From the NCBI GenBank assembly GCA_030142905.1, contig JASJOG010000101.1, positions 900,501 through 964,500 on the forward strand: a stretch of 64,000 nucleotides of DNA. Reading direction: 5' to 3'. Shown in pieces: positions 1-14,000 of the stretch (position 1 is the stretch's first letter; every line of letters begins with the position of its first letter). The DNA comes from Heliopora coerulea (Eukaryota; Cnidaria; Anthozoa; Scleralcyonacea; Helioporidae). The notes beneath the pieces are model-generated. The model was not told the DNA's origin. It ran no database searches and saw nothing but the letters and a program-made list of their open reading frames with translations. Position numbers and translations under genes: made by a program.

Positions 1-2091
1 CCGAGTTGCTGATTCATTAACTGAGAAAGTAAAACTGAGCCATCCAATTTACCGAAGCATGGCCGGCATAACCTCAAGAACGCCGCTATAAAAAAAAGAC
101 ACAACTTACAGAAGATACGAACTGGCCCATTCATACAACTAAGGCTTACATAAGAATGATAAGATTCGAGCAGCTTTCTTCTGTCCAGCCTTAACGTTCT
201 TCATTTTTCCCGCCATCAAACGTTCATAGCACACGCACGCGCAACAGGTGTTTGCCTTTGAAATTGTGTATGGGAGAATTTTCATGTCCAATATGAGGTG
301 CGTCTAAGATAAAGACAGGTTATAACTTCATTTTAGCATAAGCCACGTCTAATATTAGAGAACTTAACGTATATAACGCGCAAATCTGATCTTGTACTAC
401 TTATGCAAGCATTTCGCACCTTTCGTACTGCGCGTCTGAGGTTCAATCGACACGTTACAACTGTCACATACAATTGTTCACCCTGGCGTATCTGATTTAC
501 TCTTAAGAGCACAATTCCAGCTTGCTATTTGCTCACGAATGTTGCAATGCTTCGTAAAGACCCTGGTGCCTGAATGCCATACATTAGGGTACACAGTCCT
601 ATGGGACAGTCGTACTGTTTGGATCAGGCTCTCGGTAAGCCGTGTGCCACGTGCGTGCCATTTTATTTCCCGTCAGGCGCCGAGACTGGGAGGCGCCAAA
701 TCGCAGCGAAGAAAAATATTACCATGATAAACTGTGCATTATCATGCATAAAATAGGGACTGACTAGCTGACTGTAATGATGGAATTATTTTAAGCAGTT
801 TGCTCCATTTTTCTTCTCATAAATTTCAAAATTTCCCGGGGGAGGACTTTCGGACTTTAGACTTCGGTGGGGCGCCAACCTCGACCTTGGCCCCTGACGT
901 CAGGAGCCCTTGCGTAGGCATCGTGTAACTGGTCTCCGTTGTTGGGCACCACGAACCCTCTTGGTGAAAAATAAAACAGAAACAATAACAGAGGACTATG
1001 GAGTACTTTCCTTGATAACCCAAAAATTCCAAAAACTCTCAAATCGTACGGTGGCTGTCTCATTCCTCTATCATAGTAACATAATCAGACGTCAGAATGA
1101 TCGCGTGATCTTATGTTTGCCTGGGATCGGTTTGGTGAATTATTTCTGCTTTGCCGTACTGAATTCCCTCTTAAACCGAACTCAGAAACCATACAAGATA
1201 ATTCTTTCATGCTGGCGAGAATGCAATGCAGCGAGGGTGGCATGAAAATCTTTCCTCTTACCCAAGACTGATAAGACAGCCGAAGGTGAAGGTCAAGGCT
1301 AAAATCACAGTCAACGTTCTCGTGGAATACTACATGGTATTTCTATCACGATGAAAGGGATAAACGGTGCTTTAAGGATTCATTTCTTGAAAAGTACACG
1401 ATTTCTTTACATTTAGAAGAATGTCTTGTAAGTTAAACATTTCTCATATGCAATAAGTGGACCTTAATTATACCTTAATCTCATAATCACTACTCAGACT
1501 TTGTCCATGGAAAATTAATCAATATTGGTATGTTGTGTCAAGGTTAGCCCAGGACCCTGACTGCCGCTTCAACTCTCACAACTTTATGCCTGCCATTATT
1601 TTCAAAGGTCTTGGTCTGTTTGCTTAAGTATATATTCCAATGCTTGAGGTCGAGCTACGGCCAAGCATTCTCAACACCTCAATCTTTGTCAGAGTTTGGC
1701 TGATGATATTGCATTAGCCGTTCTGTAGGTAACTATGTGATAACATTTTTACAGTTGGTACTTGTGCAAGAGCAGAATAAAAGGAAACCACTAATAATTG
1801 CAAGAAAGTAAACATTTGTTTTCTTGGTCGAAGGGAAAGTCCAAGCCTATCATCGGGATGGTTTTAACCATTGAACGTCCAACACAACAATATTTAAACA
1901 TGTCAATCAATGTATAGTTTTGCCTCGAGGTATGATGAGTGGCAGACTGAAGGAGGATTATATCCACAACCATTTTGGGGATGTTAGTAAACTAAGTCTG
2001 GTATCTCTGTTCTAAAACGGAACATTCCGCAGTGAAACGGACAAACTGGTCAGCTCTTTAGTGACTTTGGTGCATTGTCAAAAAGACGAAA
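1..2091. other. Upstream intergenic region
   Basis: No protein-coding exon is recognisable here; the open frames are short and overlap on both strands. At about 68-91 a short piece (CCTCAAGAACGCCGCT) matches the end of the fold-back element at 43511-43690, so the window opens in or beside a fragment of that repeat family. The 5' UTR and promoter of gene A presumably lie in the last few hundred bases, but no TATA box or initiator can be asserted. Confidence 0.5.
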
Positions 2092-5000
2092 ATGACATGT
2101 CTGCAACATCTCAGGCCCTTAGCGTTTTCTCTGGTAATGATTTCAGTATTATTTAAGGTAAGCTTATCACCGATGGCTAAATATGGTTTGCTGCTCGTAA
2201 TAGCTACTCCACTAAGAAACCGCAATCTTCTCGCTGCCCCTGACAATTGTCGCCATCATTTCTCATCACTGGACAAAAAGACTAAACATTACCCTCAGAA
2301 ATACTCGTAATAGTAAATATTTTATAAAGCACGTAGGTCTGGTATTCCTTTGGTAGAATCTCAGTTTTCAAGTGGACCGAGCAGGAAATAAAGGTTAAAT
2401 CGGCGTTAAATACGTCCCTAGCGATGAAATAGCACAGGTTGTTCAGGAGCAGACATGTTTGCCAGTGAAATAGCGACAGAGGCAAATGTTGAAAGTCACA
2501 AACACTTGTATTGTTGTGGCGATTTATGATCAGGATCAAAAAGATAAGAAGTATTGAAAGTCCAAGGTATAATCTAAACTATTAAAAACTTTAAAATTTT
2601 CCATTTCAGCTGTGAACCTTCATCAAGAGGGGCTGATAGCGAATTTTAATTATTTCTCAATTGAAAATGTTTGGCCAAAATGTGCCGGGACGTTGATACA
2701 GGAAATTAAGCCCCCGGGAATTCTTTTCCTCTCTTTCATTTCCCTCGGTGATTCTTTTTTTTCAATGACTCTTTCATCCATAATTTCTTTTCATTTTGTT
2801 CTTTGTTCTCTTTTCGTCTATTATTAGTTCTATTGTTGTAATATTGTTGTTGCGTAAGGGTTAACTGAATTTTTACCCAAAGTAGAGTGCACTGACTTTA
2901 AAAAACAAGCTTTTCTGGTGGTTGGTTTCATTCCCCTCCAAAACTAATGCGTACTTTCAGTGTGTATATTATGAGTTTGCAAGATGTCGGATTACCGATT
3001 CTTTCCTGACAGCATGTGGCGGTCCTGCATGTCTGATCATATTCCTATTGTTTCATGAATTTCTATTTGACATTGATATTGACGTTGACATATTTTGCCA
3101 TATGGTAGCTTTCTCACATGTCAGAAGAGTGTTGTCCAGCTTGACTCTACCAAACATCGCAGGTTTTCTCCCGGTACTCCGGTTTACTCCTGTAGTAACA
3201 TTGGACCCATGAGGGGTGGTCCTTACTGGACCTCCAAGGAGAACAGCTTAGGTAGGTGATAGGGTTATCCAGTATAAATCAAGGCACTTTTCTTTTAAAC
3301 TATTACAAAACAGAAACCAGAGTCGAGGAGGCCCAGTCGGAAACTCAGTAAGCTTATAACAATAATCTAAGCATGCTCATTACATCAATTTATGATTAAG
3401 AACAAAAACCTTGCGCGAGCGACCTAGCGAGAATAGTCACAATAGAGACTGAAGTAGTACGATGTTAGGAACGATATGTAGAAACGATTTTAGTTTAATC
3501 TGGTAAACCGAAGGAGAAGGCAATTTAAATACCTGCGATCAACAAACTAAAACATTTTTGGGCCTTGATGATTGAAAGGCAACTGTCTAATTTCGCTTCC
3601 ACAGTACGGAACATAACATCGTCCACCATTTTGCGTTTTGAAAGTTGAGATGTTATAAGACTTGATTGGTACGTAAAATTGAATTGTCAAAGCTTTGAGA
3701 AAATAAATTATTTTTATGTATGTACGAAAGCCTTCCCAGTCACCTACAACCAATATTGCCAACACCTCGGATATAAATGTATTCACCACGAAATGGGTCA
3801 ACGCATAGGATAAAAGTGATTCGTGCTGGTTTTTACAGTACTAAATCTTTACAATCCTGATGTAAATCTGTGGGTGCTAGCAATATCTTTGGTTAATTTT
3901 CATCATGAAACAAGATTCTTAGCTAATCTGATTAACATCAATCGTCATAAAATACTTCCCGTATCTGGAGCTCCTTGTTTCCACAATACCAGGAAAAATT
4001 ATCATAGCTTCTCTAGAAAACTCAGTTTCTTACAATCATTCATTGAAAATGGGAACAGGAAGAACTTATATCATCTTTGGACCTTAAAATAACATTTCTG
4101 ACTGAAGGCAAAAGGCAAAATTAAGTGAGAGGTTCCATTTCATTTCAAACAAGGCTATCTATGCAGGAACCCCAAATTTGGCTGCGAATTTCGTCAGGTC
4201 AAAGCTAAGCCTGCTTGAACCGAAAAATATGCTAAAAATGACGGACCATTGACGTTACCTTGCAGAAATCCGATCATTCTTATCGTCTTTCCTGTAGGCT
4301 AACCGGGTTATCTGTCGTTCACGTTTATCCATAAGTGACAGCAAAAATAGACCCATCTAAATAATTTACTGGAAAGGAAAACTTGCGTGGCACTCGATGA
4401 CAAGTTTTTTTTCTTGTCTGAACATAATTTTGCGATTTTACGTCGAGGTGACGTATGGGAGCTCAAAAGGAGTCTCGATGCGGCTTAAGGTTTAGGGAAA
4501 GGTTTGAGAGTGTGTGGTGGGAAACAGTTCTCGCTTGCTCTTTATTTGATTAAGAAATCTACGAATAATTTCAAAGCTTATGGTAAAAAGAATAACACCA
4601 GGAGAATTTTAAAACATGAAACTATAGTAAAATAAAGGTTGTTTTTGTAGGATATAATTTTCCAATTGAACCAATTCAATTAGTTGTGCTAATTAACACG
4701 AATTCATTACGAGAAGACGATCGAAGCCTTAAAAAATTAACGACTTCTCAATCACTCTTACTGGATGTTGATCCCCAAAAGGATTTCGGGGAAATCAAGA
4801 TTTCTCTTTACCTATAAAAATTTAAGCTGTAATGTTATTTCTACCCAAGAAAAATTATGCAATGGACTTTGAACCGTAATCACTTTATTGAAATCTGATA
4901 TCAAAATTCTTCTTGGTTACTGACATCTGTTAAAGATACAATCTCAAAGTTTGTTTTGTTTCAATCTTCTAAATGAAAAGGACAAGAATTTTGGGGAATT

Positions 5001-8000
5001 CTTTACTCATTAAGCTTTGAAAAAATGCATAGTTTTGATAAAAAGAACTTGAGTGAGAAATGTTTCGTGCAACACAGCCATACAGCCGTATCAGCAATCT
5101 CGTTATCTCAAGAATGTCAATGGATGACTTAAGTTTGTTTGCGTTGCGCAAGTTAAGATGATCCTAGAACAAACCAAATAAACGGATAACATTTTTTTAA
5201 AGGCATTTCCATCCACAGATTTATTTCCGACATTTTCAAGTAACGCTTTAAGTAAAGGTTATATACCGTAACCGAGGTGTTCCAGACTTCTATCATTCAA
5301 TAACTTCCATTCACTAATTTCCAGTCCAGGTGGATGGCGGTTCCCACGTTGTCGAACGAAAGTTTCAGGCCGATAAAATCATTCCCTCTTGAGTTAAAGA
5401 GTGTTGAATTCTACGTTGATGTCGAGATAAATTACGTTTTCATCCAGCTTAGTCAATGTGTCAGGTTTGATTTGTAAACCGCCCCTAAGACATAAAGATC
5501 CTTAAAAACCTACCCGCTTATTGACAAATTGTGTACGCAAGTTGCTTCAGTGGTGCGAAGGTCGTTTTCCTCAAGGCATTTTTTTGTGCTAAAGGAATTT
5601 TTTCAGCGGGCTGTTTCCAATGAGTCACTTTGGGACTCCTAGAAAAAGTAAGATTGAATTGCACTTTTCTCTCTCGAAAAAAGAGTCACATAATAAGCGA
5701 CCAACCATTTGCCAGATTGCTTGAATAGTTATTGAAAGGTGAGGCCGTTCATATAGAGATAAAAGTTCAATATGACAACTTGATTTTCCAACTGTGTGAC
5801 TAAGCTTCAGAGGCCGAGAAACAGTGTGACTTGGAAAACGCTGATCGCTCAAGCCTCCAGTTTATAGCTGGCGTCACGGAATGGCTCGCAAATTGGCGAC
5901 ATTCTGAACGTAGTCAATCAAAACATGGTCTGGAAACTTGGTAAACGTCAAGACGGCTAACAGACAAAGATGATGGAGATGCAACTTAGATCGGAACTGC
6001 CTTCGACGAGCGCAACTCTTTTACATCAGGGATTTAACATTCAAAAGGCATGATGGAGAGATTGAAACCAAGGTTTCATATTGGGGGTTTGCTGAATTAT
6101 TCTAAATATCTGTTGTGTCCTATATAGGTACGGCGAGAAAACTCGACTTATCGGCACATTTGTGGGCATTGCCCAATAATCATCCCGATACACAAGCCCG
6201 GTGGTGCTTATTCTCACTCTAACACTACCCCTGTCATCGGAACTCTGTCATCGGAATCTCGTGCAATAATCGGCAATCTACTCACTAACTCTAGTATTGA
6301 CCACTCACTTCATCGAAATTACCCTTATAATCAAGCATGGCTTCGTCTACGGGAATGATTACGTGGAAAAATTACTGCCCGGAAACCCGGCTGAAATTTT
6401 GTAAGCTTAGTCCAGGTTGAAGTTTTCTTCAGGTCATCGCAAGATAGTTTTTCTGATGACTGGTAATACCCAAATCATTGAAGTGGCGACACTCTGAAGG
6501 AGAGCTGAGGTGTTAGTTGAAACCATATGTGCAGCAAGTCGATGTGCTAGCCACGATAGAGTAATAATGTTATTGAATGATGTAAATGTGATTGTCATGC
6601 ACGAATGTTGAGCGTGAGGTAGCTTATTGTTATTATCAATATCGTGCATATCTAGCACCCATTGAGCACACTCGTATACAGCAACTACCTTAGTTCTCCA
6701 CCGGCGTCTATGAGCTCAATAGTTAGAGCGTCCCACCCACTGCCGTAACTACAGGGGTAGCCTGGGGGGTGTCGACCCCTTTAAAAAATTTACTGGGCCA
6801 CCCCAACTTGTAGAGTAATGTAATCATCAACCTCTGTAAAGTTGGACATTTCCGCAATTGCAGGTGTGCAATTATGAGAGGACATTTTTGAGTGTTGGGG
6901 AAACCCCTTAACATCTGTTCTAGATGTTACCCCCTTAAACGTTGCTGACGGCCCATCAAAGTCCCCAGTAGAGATGTCGTAGTTACGTCACTGGTCCCAC
7001 CTGTCGTATAAGGGTTTCAAACTCAGTGACTTCAATCCAGTCCGTCTGCTTGTCAGGAAAGGTTTGATGAGTAAAGCTCCGTAAACACGACCAATTTTTT
7101 CCTTAATCAGTTTAATTTGCACTTATGCAAGACAAAAATTGACAAGTTTTTCCGTGACAAGTAGCTTGTTTCAAAAGCTGACATAACCACCTTTTGAGAA
7201 AGTTTTCTCGTCAAGTAAAAATTGTCAAGGGAAACTAAGTCGTTTGTGTACGGGGCTTGAATTAGTTTGACAAAGATCCACTTATTATCTGTCGCAGTAA
7301 ATAGCTACAGCAGTATCAGTTATAGAAGTATCAGTAACAGCAGCAACAACGGCAGTAACAGTAGCAGCTGTGAAAGCAATAGGACGAGTATCGGTGACGT
7401 TAGCAGTATATAACTATATAGTACGAACTTTAACGGAAGTAGTATAGCCGCGTACACAAGATGCAACTTTGCAATCCATATTGCGTGAAATCCTGAATGG
7501 TGCGCATGATGAGATGTAATGTTTCAAACACGAGCTGGTGTTTTTCCTCCGATTTCTAGGTAGAAACGAGTTGAAAAATAAGGCGAAACCGAGCTTTTTT
7601 TTAACGAGTTTCGAGGTATCTAGAAATCGGAGGAAGAACACTAAATGAGTGTTTGAGATTGCTTCTCAAACGAACCAGTATTTTAGGCGAAAATCCAGCC
7701 GAAATTCGGAAAAATTCAGCTGTAATCTTTCTCCGATTTCTAAATACTAATTAATTATGTATTTCTTTTGTTTTTGCTTCATGAATTAAAAATGAGTTTG
7801 AGAAGAATATTTCAAGATGGGAAAATTTGATTAAAAAATCTCAATCAAGTTATATGCAATTAAAAGCCTACCCTTCAACATATCATGACCAGGTATTTTC
7901 TTTAACATTTACCAAATTCCAATCTTTACGTTGCCTGGTGCCTCAAATTCTCACCCTCGCCCAGTAAATGCAGGAACCTTGCTGCAATTGTACACTATGA

Positions 8001-11000
8001 GTCCCGGCTTTGAAAGTATCGGTAATGGCACCGAAATTGGAAGCTGTAGTGAGGTAGAGGTACTAGCAGTTGCAGAAGTAACGTCATCTTAACGTCATTT
8101 TTAACATCTTATCCCTCGACTAATTCATTCACAGGTTGCTCGCTGTTCAGGGAAGCTGTATATATACTTGGACAATTATCAGGAATTGTCGAAGAACCTT
8201 TCAACAAAGTGCATCAAGCTGTGCGTAACGTCTGCACCAGTTAAACGACTCCATTGCTATTTAAACTCTAGAACAGGGAATGCTAAAGCGATGTTTAGGA
8301 GAGGAAAGAAAATCGCTTATCCCAAACCAAATAAATACGATTTTTATTTTTCAAACTGGAAGGTAAGTTCCTTAAACTTTCTATTACAATCGATATCGGA
8401 ATTTACACGCATTAGTTGATACTGTTATCTGTCGTAAATGACAAGTTTAACAAAAAAAATTAAGAAACGTTGATTTTAAAAGGTTTAATCGTTTTATTGT
8501 GGTCTTAGTTTATTATTAACACTCATTTCCGAGCTGTGGACACCTTAATTTAAGAATTCTCGCAACTTCTCAATGTGCAACATGGAGCCATGACTCCCAT
8601 GTTGGACGTGCTTCAACAAAAAGAACCCCATTAGTTCCTGTTGTACGTGACCGTGGACATGGCCTTCCAAATTTTCTAAAATTTTTTATGTGCATATTTT
8701 TTTACATGTTCAAGAAATGAAGTCTTGCAAATTTAAAAAAGAAAAATTAAAAAGAAAAGTGCACTGGCTATCTGTTTAAACCATCAAAACTCTGGTAATG
8801 CTATATGGAAAGGTAATGTGGACTTTCCTTTCGACACAATACGCCACACGAGAATTTCCAAAAACACGAAGGTAATATCCTAGAGTCCTAGACCACAAAG
8901 TGCGGTCAAAACCACACGAAAGTAGGTACTGTGCCGTTTTTAATTTTTGTGATCAGATTGAAAAGAGTCGTTTTGCGGTCCAAGAAATAGCAAAAAATAA
9001 TTTGAACCATGGTGCAGGACGACGCTGTCACAATATATGTATGACATTTGTATAACGGAGTCTGAAGTTACTGAGGCCCATTGTAATATTCGATATAGGG
9101 AAACAATGTATTTGAAGTGAAGAAGAATGGAACTCATGGAAGGAGTTGAGTTATTTCTTCCAACCATTAAATTTCTCGCAGAAATTGCACGTGAGATGTC
9201 TGGAACATCGTTCACCAACGTCATGTGTCACACTCACATTTTATTAATTTTTTTTTAATAGGAAAACAGTGAAATTGAAGTTAAAGTGTGGAACTTACCT
9301 CAAGGTCAGACATGTGATTCATCTAGCCCTGTAAACAAAACGATACACGGTATTGGACATGTTTCGATACCACGAGATGAAATAAATCGACAACTTGTGA
9401 TAGAAGACCTCGACAATAAGTGGCGTCTGTCGACTGCAACTAAAATTATATGTGCCACAACTGACTGCCTAGCACCTTGTACCCCACGTGACGACAGCAC
9501 CGGACATTACACGTGCAAAGACAACCAAAAGAAGTGCCATCCTGACTGGTTTGGGGAAGATTGCAAAAGATTTTGTAATAAAACTGCCACAAATTACAGG
9601 TGCCTCGAGAATGGACACAGATTGTGCTTCCCATATTGGTATGGTGAAACGTGTTCGAACTTCTGTAACAACAGCGCGACGGCCTACAAATGCGATGACC
9701 AGGGAAACAAGGTTTGCTCACATAACTGGTTTGGTAGAAACTGCACGAAGTACTGCAACAGCAGCGCAACAACATACAAATGTAATGACCAGGGAAACAA
9801 GGTTTGCTTACGGAACTGGCACGGTGGAAAGTGTTCGAAGTACTGTAATAACAGCGCGACAGCCTACAAATGCAATGACAAGGGGGAAAAAGTTTGCTCA
9901 CGGAACTGGTACGGGACTAACTGTTCGGAGTACTGTAACAGCAGTGCGGCAACGTACAAATGTAATGACCAGGGAAAGAAGGTTTGCTTACGAAACTGGC
10001 ACGGTGACGACTGTACGAGGTTTTGTAACAACAACGCCACTACCTACAGATGTGATCACCATGGAAACAGACTGTGTTTGCGACATTGGTATGGTGAGGA
10101 ATGTAGCATTCATTGCCATAAAATTGAAACCGTTCCAGATCTCTATTTGTGCAAAATTGACAAAGGGTCCTCAGCTGTTTGTCCAAAGTACTGGAAAGCA
10201 AGAAACTGTTCCTCGTCTTGCATAGCAGACAAAAACACAAAGAAGGATCTGGAGTATTTGTTTGCACAGTGCGGCGTTGAAGCACGTTTATGCTCGAGAT
10301 ATACAACAGATATACAAGATTGTAGTCTAAAGGCTTCGCGTAAGTTCCGTCAATGTTACATGAAAAGGTGTTGCTGTTTAAATGGAAAGAGATTTCTCTC
10401 AATGTGCTATCTAACTTTGATGTTGTTACCCGAAAATCCTATGACTATTCTGTTAAGTTTGTTAGAGAGGTTTTAAAGTACAACCGCGTTATAAGCATGA
10501 TGTCTAGTTGCTGCGTTATGGCTACGTTTATTTAGTGCTTCGTATACTGTGTGTGCGTTTGGAACGGCCCGATCAAACTAAATAGGTGAATTGACATGAA
10601 AAGTTTCCGGAACAAACGCCAATGGGGAGAGTAAACGTAGAGAGGAAAATGAAAAGGATGGAAAGGGGAAAGAGAGAGTGAATGTGTGGTTGGGAAATAT
10701 GTAGAAAGTAAGGAAGAAAGGAATGACTCGATGAATCAATCGATGAATTGATCAGTGAATAAATCAACCAACCAATCATTCCATCAATGAATCAATTGAT
10801 GAAGAAGGAAGGAAAAGATGAAGTGAGAAATGAATGATTCAAGAAAAGAAAGAGAAAAAGAAAGAAAGAAAGAAAGAGAGAAATAAAGGTGAAAAGGAAG
10901 AAAGGAAGGAAGGAAGAAAGAAAAAAGAACGAACAATCAAACGAAAATAAAAACGGAGGGTGGAAAATAATTATATTAATTTACACTTCCAATTTTTTAT

Positions 11001-14000
11001 ACTCCTCTAGAATTGAAAAGGCATGCCGATAATGAGAAATTAGATACTGAGATTATGGTTGGTTTATTTGGAACCCTGTTATTTATTGTCATCATAACAG
11101 TTATAATCGTAGTTGTCATCAGGTAAGCCATCCGATTAAAAACATCGCGTTAGCCAGAATGAAATGATATAAAAGACCAATTCTGACAGTAAAGAGTTAA
11201 TTAAGATGGGCTTAACTCTTTCTGTGTGGAAGAATCCTTTATTTTACTTTACTTCACTTTTTTTAACTTCATTTCATATTGCGTTTGTTAATATATATCT
11301 ATATCTACATATAAAACCACATGCTGCATATGTTGCCAGTGGACTTACAGGAAAATTTCGTGATGATGTAGCTCATAAATTAAATGGAATTATGGTATTG
11401 AACCTGAATTCATCCTTTGCTACTCTAAGTTTCACAAGAACTAAATTGCATTCAAGCAACAAGTATAACTACCGTATTTACTCTAATAAGTGCCGCGGCG
11501 CTTATTAAATTTTACGACTTTTTGATGCGGCGCTTATTCGAGGGCGGTGCTTATTGAAACTAATTGAAAGAAACAATCCTGGATAAAACATAACTACTTT
11601 TTATTTCTGTTGGGTTTTGTGCTGTTGCCATCGCTCTATCTTGATTACGAAGCCCAACGCACAACTTAACTTCAGGAGTTATACACACAGACTTAAGTTA
11701 TTTTATTTCAATCATATTTCTATATAGTTACCATAAAAGGATTTATAAAGATTACAGGATATGAATTAAATTAGTTCTCATCAGTCGGAATGCATGTGGC
11801 GCACTTCCGAGTTTTCTTTATCTCATTATAACAGTTCCTGTTAGGCTATTACACATATTTCATCAAGACAATTAATTAACACAATTAACTTACAGAATAT
11901 CAGAGCACAATATTCTAACAATTTCTAATAACGAAAAGAACCAGAACGAGATAAACGAAACGCACGCTAAAATATCGTCATTATTAATGTCACTATCTTC
12001 TCCACGATCGGATTTAAATTTGATCGAGGTGGGGCAGCTTTATCGGGGGACTAGCTTTTTCCACATCATTGGAAATAAGCGCCTCATTCTTCTTGAGTGC
12101 CGCGCTTATTCGGGAGCGGCGCTTATTCGAATAAATATGGTATGTTTAATTCCAATTGATTATGCATTCAAATTATAACAGCTCCGTTACAAAACCGTGA
12201 TTAAATCAAGTCAAATAAAATTAAATAAAGTGAATAAATTGGATCAAGTCAAGTTGAATCAAATTAAATCAAATCATTATGAATCGAATTAATGATAGCA
12301 TTTCAACAAGCTGTTTATCCTAAATTTGAGGAAATCATTAAATTTAAATATGAACAAATTAATAACAGACTAAGGTAAAAAGTTAAAAAGTTGATAACTG
12401 GCGTGACTGATCTCAAAGAATTCCAACGTTTCGAGCAAAGGACCTTCGTCAGAGAAAGAAATGTGTTCTACACGTTTCTTCTTTCCTTCTCTGACGAAGG
12501 TCCTTTGTTCTAAAAGTTGGAATTCTTTGAGATCAGTTACTAAAGTTATCAACATTTTAACTTTTTACCTTATATATCACTGTCTACGTAGTATTTTATT
12601 TTTATATCATTAATAACAGACTGTTTGGTTCATTTTTAGTAAAAAGAAAAAGCGCTCTTTCAATAACAACGTTTGTCAATCGCCATCACGTTCCCTGGTT
12701 CGGGAACTCAGTCAAAAAGATCTGATATTAAACATCGACGAACTGATGAGGTAAGAACTTTGAATTTGTGTGGTAGTGGCACTCTAAAGGCACTTACTGG
12801 CACTCCCTCAGGTTCAAGAAAAGGGCACAGCACTTTTAAGACACTTTTAGGGGTCTTGTAGCAATGCATTTATATGCAGGTCAGGACAGCTTTTAAGTTT
12901 GGTGACTTAAAATTTCGACCTGTTCCTATTCACCATTTTCCTGTGCGGTTTTTCGAGCCGGAGTGAATGTTGGTTTTTAACGTCCGTGTACTGTTACCTT
13001 TGTACAGTACTGGATCGAGCATTGACAAGTATCATTGTTCATTCAACGTACACCTTTGTTTCTCATTAGAGGAAGTTCTCTGTTAGTAATTTTCAAATTA
13101 CTAATAAAATGGGTCAAATGCGAAATGCTTCCACCAGGTCTACAACTGGACTATTTTCAACACATAGGCTTTTACTATTTTATTTTTTCTTTCCAAACAC
13201 CAACTCTAGTAACGTAACCATTTTTGACCATAGTTTAAATATTTTTGAGCAGATACACTCTACCGATAAACGATTTTTTTCAGAAACAGTTCACAGAACT
13301 TCCTAATTCATCAGTCAGAAGTTGTCATTTATATATATATATATAACTACAGACGGAACCGTTTCGGCCTATTGGGCCTCATCAGTGTAGTGCTGATGAG
13401 CAGGATGGAGTAGCCTACATTATATAGACAACTCAGGTGTCCCACGCTGTGGTACATCTAAGCCATGCCAGAGCGCTCTAACTAGAGACTAGTGAGCGTG
13501 TATATACATATAGAATATACGAGATAGACTTGGTTTGAGAAAAGAGTGCTCAATGCGTTATTTGGCAGAGCAGGATTTACAGAATTTAGCTTAAAATTTT
13601 ATTACGCACAAATTGAAAAGGTAGCCATGGGCCCTCCACATCGTCCACTTTTCTCTTACATATTTTCATTGTTTCACGAGAGGACGTAACTCGGAAATTT
13701 TTCAACGTAATTCAAGCCGGTATATCGTAGGTAATAGGGCAACGATTTCTTTATTTTAATCAGATCCCACGAATACATTAAACCTTTTCTCAATTAGCTT
13801 AACTCATAAACACGCCGATGTTAGGTTTAGCCTAGTTTTGGAATATTTTTTAAAATGGCTTGGGCTGGTTCTATGCTTAGCCATCTGGCAACCATGCGGG
13901 GAATTAAACCTAATGGCCTGAAGGTGAATTATGTCTGTAAATGTCAATCTAAATGTGGTCCCAATCGAATGCCTTTTTTTTCTTTGCCAAGGCACCACGA

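Noticed and set aside
910..1245. 111-codon plus-strand frame near the window start
   Set aside because: No family resemblance and equally long frames overlap on the minus strand; treated as chance.
9580..10110. Reading the repeats as EGF-like domains
   Set aside because: EGF domains have six cysteines with different spacing. These units have four with C-x8-C-x7-C-x8-C-x3, which reproduces the DSL spacing.
9488..10225. Long second-frame open reading frames overlapping the DSL arrays (also 27272-27835 and 40303-41049 plus, 9446-9901 minus)
   Set aside because: They follow the repeat period of the real DSL frame, lack conserved motifs and are absent from any coherent splice model.
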